This document shows positions 17,828-21,254 of a stretch of DNA of 21,254 bases, piece by piece; position 1 is the stretch's first letter; each line of letters opens with the position of its first letter. The position numbers and the translations under genes were made by a program. This DNA comes from Apostichopus californicus (Eukaryota; Echinodermata; Holothuroidea; Aspidochirotida; Stichopodidae), in contig JAIPMN010016126.1 of assembly GCA_020650975.1 (NCBI GenBank), positions 3,370 to 24,623 of the forward strand, written 5' to 3'. The notes beneath the pieces were generated by a model. That model was not told the DNA's origin. It saw only the letters and a program-made list of their open reading frames with translations, and ran no database searches.

Positions 17828-18010
17828 TCACCTGTCCGGATCTCGGTGCCATCGCTAACGGCGACCCACCTTCCTGCAGCAGCGGTTTCTCCGCCGGAAG
17901 CACGTGTACATATCAATGCAACGCAGGTTTTCGGCTGATCGGCCAAACTTCTAGGGTCTGCGACGAAGCCACCAGTTCCTGGAGCGGTTTCCAACCCACT
18001 TGTGTTCAAA
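17828..18010 (+). CDS. Sushi (CCP) domain exon 13
   Basis: The frame runs from 17830. Cysteines are at residues 2, 16, 26, 30, 45 and 59. It is the first of the exon 13-16 subgroup, which share a 14-residue Cys1-Cys2 step, the loop GF-(S/N/F)-AGS before cysteine 3 and one extra residue before the tryptophan. Features are IANGDPPSC, STCTYQCNAGF and SWSGFQPTCVQ. The exon is visibly richer in GC and CpG than the others. The acceptor is CCATCTTGCAG and the donor A|GTGAGA. The junction codon with exon 12 is ATC (Ile). Confidence 0.93.
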
Positions 18011-18671
18011 GTGAGATATTATTGTCGTTTATAGTACGATTACCAAAAAAATAATCTTGTTGATGTCAGATAAAAAATTGGACATGTGCATTTCAATTGT
18101 TGAGTTTCGTAACGATGGAATGTTGCAGACGTGATGATATCGTTGAGAGATGAAATAAATATGCATTAAGTTACTGCAGGTTATATGAGTTATTTTCATT
18201 TAATATTCAGTGTTGGATAGATCACCCCTATCGATAATTTAGGAATTCCCCTTGAGACAAGAAACACACAATGTTTATCTCATTCCCAGAGTAGGGTAAA
18301 TTTTTTTTTTTTTTGGTAACCTGTCAAAATAGTTACCAATTTCTGAAAAAAATGAATTAAGTTTCAGCTCTAAAATATTTATACCAGATGTGGTTGACTT
18401 CATCTACTAGCCCACATATCAAAATGTATTTTCAAGATTTTGCCAATTTGAGGAAAGGGACTGGTGGGAATGTGGGGACTTGGGGGGGGACTAAGTGGTG
18501 GAACTAAGTGGGGGGACTAAGTGGGGGACTTAGGTGGTGAGGGGACTTGGAAATAATATCATTTTGAATTCAAAAAGTTTTTTTTTATTATTATCTTTGC
18601 AATTTTGAGCGGCTGCAGTATAGACGGGTACAAGCCAAGACATCATTAAACAATTTTTTTCTCTGCTACAG
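18011..18671 (+). other. Intron 13
   Basis: It carries a T(13) run at 18301-18314 and a G-rich minisatellite at about 18466-18552. I see no exon. Confidence 0.7.
18466..18552 (+). repeat. G-rich GGGGGACTAAGTGG minisatellite
   Basis: Variants of GGGGGACT(T/A)AGGTGG recur about six times (TGGGGACTTGG, GGGGGACTAAGTGG, GGAACTAAGTGG, GGGGACTAAGTGG, GGGGACTTAGGTGG, GGGGACTTGG). Several runs of four to eight G give quadruplex potential on the + strand, about 120 bp before the exon 14 acceptor. Confidence 0.75.
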
Positions 18672-18854
18672 TTGTGTGTCCTAGTTTGTCCGGGATTACC
18701 GATGGGGGTCAACCGACCTGTACAGATAGTTTTAATGCTGGTAGTGTGTGTAGGTATAACTGCAACCCTGGTTTCTTGCTCTCCGGTGATGAGCAGAGAA
18801 CGTGCGATCTCAACGACGGGACTTGGAGTGGCGTTGAACCTACCTGTTCACAAG
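18672..18854 (+). CDS. Sushi (CCP) domain exon 14
   Basis: The frame runs from 18674. Cysteines are at residues 2, 16, 26, 30, 45 and 59. It is very close to exon 15, with CPSL, CTD(S/G)FNAGSVC and TWSGxxPTCxQ in common. Features are ITDGGQPTC, VCRYNCNPGF and GTWSGVEPTCSQ. The acceptor is CTCTGCTACAG and the donor G|GTGAAT. The junction codon with exon 13 is ATT (Ile). With the short intervening intron this supports a recent tandem exon duplication. Confidence 0.93.
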
Positions 18855-19496
18855 GTGAATACGTTTTACATTTAATCGTTATCATTCTGTTATGACTCCG
18901 ATCTGAGATTAATATTATAAAAATCCTGCTTTCTTTTGAAACAGGGTCCAAATAAACCGGCAGCACAGTTTAGCTATTTGCCAGCGGTGCCTCTACCACT
19001 ACACCTGACAACCACCCGTTGCCGATGGCAACAATTGCCTTGCCCCTTTAATCAAGTTGCCATAGGTGACTTCATAGTGATCGCTATTCTTGAATTCCAG
19101 TGTCAAACTAAGTCAGGACCAAACATACTCTGAAACTTTGGGAATTTGTACGCCTGCAAACAGCTTTAAAACAGCAATGGGAGATGTAAAAAAGATAGGG
19201 TTTGGGCATACAATATCATTCTGCAAATATGCTAAATTAAACATGTGGAACAAAAGAGTGAAAGGGGGCAGGCCTATTTGTCAAAGACAAGATGATTTGG
19301 TGTCTTGGTTCCCTTTTATTAAAGCTGAAAAATTCCAAAATTTCCCAAATCAGAGGGATATTGCTCAGCGACTGTTTCTGAATGAAATTTATCCGCCCCT
19401 ATCGTCATTCCATTCTCTGCTATTTGGAGGTAGCATGTTGCAGAGGCATTTTGCCGTGGATCATACAGTGGTTGTTTTGTTTGTTTTGACCTCCAG
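18855..19496 (+). other. Intron 14
   Basis: It contains an X-box-like palindrome at 19018-19032 (GTTGCC-GAT-GGCAAC). A continuous open stretch on the + strand runs through 19090-19518, but it has no domain signature and ends by reading over the exon 15 acceptor out of frame, so I treat it as chance. Confidence 0.65.
19018..19032. promoter_or_regulatory. RFX X-box-like palindrome
   Basis: GTTGCC-GAT-GGCAAC fits GTNRCC N(0-3) RGYAAC and has the same half-sites as 14915-14931. A weaker relative, GTTGCT-AT-GGTAAC, lies at 19693-19706, ten bases inside intron 15. Function is inferred from the consensus only. Confidence 0.45.
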
Positions 19497-19682
19497 TGGT
19501 CTGCCCCAGCCTTGCTGATGTTACAAATGGTCAGTCACTCTCCTGTACCGATGGATTTAACGCTGGAAGTGTCTGCACCTATCAGTGCGCTCCAGGTTAC
19601 CAGATCGGAGCTGGCCAAGCCTCCAGATCCTGCGATTCAAACACCATGACTTGGAGTGGCACTCAACCGACATGTGTACAGA
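19497..19682 (+). CDS. Sushi (CCP) domain exon 15
   Basis: The frame runs from 19499. Cysteines are at residues 2, 16, 26, 30, 46 and 60. Features are CPSLADVTNG, CTDGFNAGSVCTYQC, APGYQIGAG and TWSGTQPTCVQ. It is closely related to exons 14 and 16, and it matches the broken copy just downstream (TNGQ, CTD, AGS-VC). The acceptor is TTTTGACCTCCAG and the donor A|GTAAGC. The junction codon with exon 14 is GTG (Val). Confidence 0.93.
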
Positions 19683-20187
19683 GTAAGCACTGGTTGCTAT
19701 GGTAACAATGTACCCATTTGAATGGTTTGAAGTAAGAGATGGCTACATATAAATTATCATTGTGGTTCCTGATGGTGAGTTTGTTAAATTAGGCAGCTTT
19801 CCTACCTCTGAAATCATTCCTAGGGCTTGTTTGCCAACCGGCTAACAGGCTTGGGACCAGTGCGCTGATGGGTCCAAGGGGATTCGATGGTGGATATGTT
19901 GAGGTACAGAAGGCACAACTTCCTCTTGACTGCAACAGATGCTAACAGTGCCAGATGTACCAATGGCCAGCTGATTTCAAGCCTTCACTGTACTGATTGG
20001 ATCACAGAGCTGGTAGTAATGTATGCCCTTGTCTTCGCCTGACTATTCATGGATTGTATCTGTGTCTCAAAAATATTAAGGACCCCCTCCCCCCCCCCCC
20101 TCTTTATTGTAATTCCTTGGAAATCTGCAAATCATGTGTTAGACAAATAATGAATAAATAATTTCTTACTTGCTGGTTAATCCTCAG
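19683..20187 (+). other. Intron 15, containing a dead sushi exon
   Basis: It starts with an X-box-like GTTGCTATGGTAAC (19693). The centre holds the relic exon at 19939-20050, and a C(12) run lies near 20088-20100. The rest shows no structure. Confidence 0.7.
19939..20050 (+). pseudogene. Decayed sushi exon (relic of the exon 13-16 subgroup)
   Basis: After an acceptor-like TGACTGCAACAG, the sequence GTGCCAGATGTACCAATGGCCAG parallels exon 15's CTTGCTGATGTTACAAATGGTCAG. One frame gives NGQL...HCTD (TGT at 19989). A second frame gives AGSNVC (GCT at 20009, TGC at 20024). The two cysteine codons are 35 nt apart instead of the invariant 30, so a net 5-nt insertion breaks the frame. The next cysteine codon is 6 nt on instead of 12. 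The second half of the domain, including the W-S-G block and donor, is not recognisable, and TGA occurs at 20038-20040 in the first frame. Confidence 0.75.
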
Positions 20188-20373
20188 TTACTTGCTTAGA
20201 CCTACCTGCTATTGCCAATGGTGGTGACCCTGTATGCACTGACGGGTTTTTCGCTGGCAGCGTCTGCACTTACTCTTGCAGTAGCGGATTCCAGATTATC
20301 TCTGGAGATGCATCCAGAGTGTGCAGCGTAGATACTGCAACGTGGAGTGGGACGCAACCATCATGCTCAGCAG
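20188..20373 (+). CDS. Sushi (CCP) domain exon 16
   Basis: The frame runs from 20190. Cysteines are at residues 2, 16, 26, 30, 45 and 59. Features are CLDLPAIANGGDPVC, GFFAGSVCTYSCSSGF and TWSGTQPSCSA. The IANGGDP turn resembles exon 13's IANGDPP, and the loop and C-terminal half resemble exon 15. The acceptor is TTAATCCTCAG and the donor G|GTAAAC. The junction codon with exon 15 is ATT (Ile). No stop, transmembrane segment or GPI signal follows, so further exons are expected beyond the window. Confidence 0.92.
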
Positions 20374-20851
20374 GTAAACCCTGGAAGAATCTCTATACAG
20401 ACTTTCCAACATTGAGGAAAATTTATGAGTGTGATCAGCGGCAGTGGGGGAGGGGGTGTCCCCCTCCCCTTTGGAAAAATTTTCGTATTTTGACTGCCTA
20501 GATGCAAAATGGTCTTTCTTTTTCAGTTTCTCTGAGTAAATTTATATTGAGAATTTCATCATCATATATATATTATTGAACTCAACAAGCATGACAACTC
20601 TCAACAAAGACTTTTCTTGAATCGATGAAAGTAATCACTTGCTAACATAATTTAACATTTATATCGGAAATTGGAGCACACTTCTCAATCTCTAGCTAGC
20701 CTATGCGTAGGGGCATTTATCGGTTAAACAGTGAATGCTAGACGAAACCAAAAATATTTTAATTATGCCGCTAACCTGATTTTAGACTTAGGGTTATATG
20801 GATTTCGCTCCATGGTTGCACACACGGTTTTTCGGAGATTGTTTGTGGATT

Positions 20852-20929
20852 GCGTGTGATAAAGTGCACATAGCGTGTGAGCGTGTGAAGGGCTGGAAAT
20901 GCGTGTGTCACACGCCAAATGCGTGTGAC
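20852..20929. repeat. GCGTGTGA cluster with palindrome
   Basis: GCGTGTGA or GCGTGTGT occurs five times (about 20853, 20873, 20881, 20900 and 20921), and TGCGTGTG-TCACACGCCA forms an inverted repeat in the middle (about 20899-20916). Flanks are AT-rich. It may be a small MITE or minisatellite remnant. Confidence 0.65.
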
Positions 20930-20985
20930 TTGGAATGTCTGTCTATATGACACAAGAAAAGTATTTGTTTTACTTTCAAAGCCTT

Positions 20986-21060
20986 TATAGCCTAGCCTAC
21001 AACACTTACAGATGTACTGTTATAGCCTTACCTACAACACCTGCAGATGTACTGTATAGC
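20986..21060 (+). repeat. Two-copy direct repeat, about 36 bp
   Basis: TATAGCCTAGCCTACAACAC then TTACAGATGTACTGT is followed directly by TATAGCCTTACCTACAACAC then CTGCAGATGTACTGT and TATAGCC. The two copies differ by a few substitutions. Confidence 0.85.
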
Positions 21061-21063
21061 CCA

Positions 21064-21254
21064 GGAGAAAATTCCTGTTAATACCTGTTAAAATTTCAAC
21101 TGGTTTTAACTGGAACCATCAGGAACTAACAGTTACCTGTTCACAACAACTGGTTTTAACAGGTATTGCGACCAAAACCAGTTCATACCAGTTAATTACC
21201 TGTTGCAACAGGTAAATTACCTGTAAGCTGTTAACAGGTACCAGTTGGTTTTAA
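21064..21254. repeat. Dense ACCTGT/ACAGGT and AACTGG/CCAGTT palindrome field
   Basis: In 190 bp there are seven ACCTGT or ACAGGT words (four in one orientation, three inverted) and six AACTGG or CCAGTT words, including ATTACCTGTTGCAACAGGTAA, a near-perfect palindrome around 21192-21212. AACTGGTTTTAAC occurs twice directly. The field continues past the window edge. It could be the end of a palindromic transposon or satellite. Confidence 0.75.

Larger units (their letters stand above)
20374..21254 (+). other. Intron 16 (incomplete), repeat-rich
   Basis: No further sushi exon is visible before the window ends. It holds a fold-back GGGAGGGGG-TGTC-CCCCTCCC (about 20446-20469) followed by CTTTGGAAAAATTTTCGTATTTTG, which looks like a repeat fragment. 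It also has the GCGTGTGA cluster (20852-20929), a two-copy 35-bp repeat (20986-21060) and the ACCTGT/AACTGG palindrome field (21064-21254). Confidence 0.65.

Noticed and set aside
17614..18009. 131-codon - strand open frame opposite exon 13
   Set aside because: Antisense shadow of the GC-rich exon 13 and its pyrimidine-rich lead-in; no domain and no independent support.
19090..19518. 142-codon + strand open frame in intron 14
   Set aside because: It reads across the exon 15 acceptor in a different frame from the sushi domain and has no domain or composition typical of a gene. Chance is the simplest explanation, though it is long for AT-rich intron.
1..21254. tRNA, rRNA, CRISPR or bacterial operon signals
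   Set aside because: None found by eye. The spaced repeats here are minisatellites without unique spacers, and coding blocks are spliced exons.

Overview
The window looks like an intron-rich animal genome, not prokaryotic or viral DNA. It has no long continuous reading frame. It holds a ladder of short open blocks of about 180 nt, each bounded by a 3' acceptor AG and a 5' donor GT, inside AT-rich intronic sequence full of mini- and microsatellites and transposon relics. The exon content (six-cysteine sushi/CCP modules) and the repeat landscape suggest a marine invertebrate, most likely a non-vertebrate deuterostome such as an echinoderm. The species cannot be fixed from this sequence.

I interpret almost the whole window as the inside of one large + strand gene. 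I find 16 consecutive exons between 871 and 20373, and each encodes exactly one sushi domain. All 16 have symmetric phase-1/phase-1 boundaries and lengths divisible by three (177-192 nt; 2922 nt, 974 codons in total). They join in silico with no stop at any junction. Neither an initiator methionine with signal peptide nor a stop/transmembrane/GPI end is visible, so the gene should continue on both sides. Every module has six cysteines, as in selectin consensus repeats, rather than the four of classical CCPs. The Cys2-Cys3 step is 10 residues and the Cys3-Cys4 step is 4 residues in all 16. I found no N-X-S/T sequon in any module. The product is probably an extracellular or cell-surface recognition/adhesion protein of the sushi-repeat class; its ligand is unknown.

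Layout: 1-186 is one terminus of an hAT-like transposon. 187-870 holds upstream intron and a 76-bp array made of repeated copies of the exon 1 splice acceptor. 871-9309 carries exons 1-7, with a 55-bp minisatellite in intron 3, an 86-bp array in intron 5 that is also related to an acceptor (exon 6), and a 20-bp array in intron 7. 9310-16427 carries exons 8-11 in long introns with an hAT-type MITE, a GTCACATGAC cluster and an ATGAATATGCAT cluster. 17115-20373 carries exons 12-16. Exons 13-16 form a compact, similar, more recently duplicated subgroup, and a frameshifted dead sushi exon lies between exons 15 and 16. 20374-21254 is non-coding, with a repeat relic, a GCGTGTGA palindrome cluster and a dense block of TACCTGTT/AACAGGTA and AACTGGTT/AACCAGTT words that runs off the right edge.

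The most interesting theme is structural. The gene grows by exon shuffling in phase 1, and twice the DNA copied in tandem is the 3' splice junction plus the beginning of a sushi exon, leaving runs of decoy acceptors in front of the one usable acceptor.
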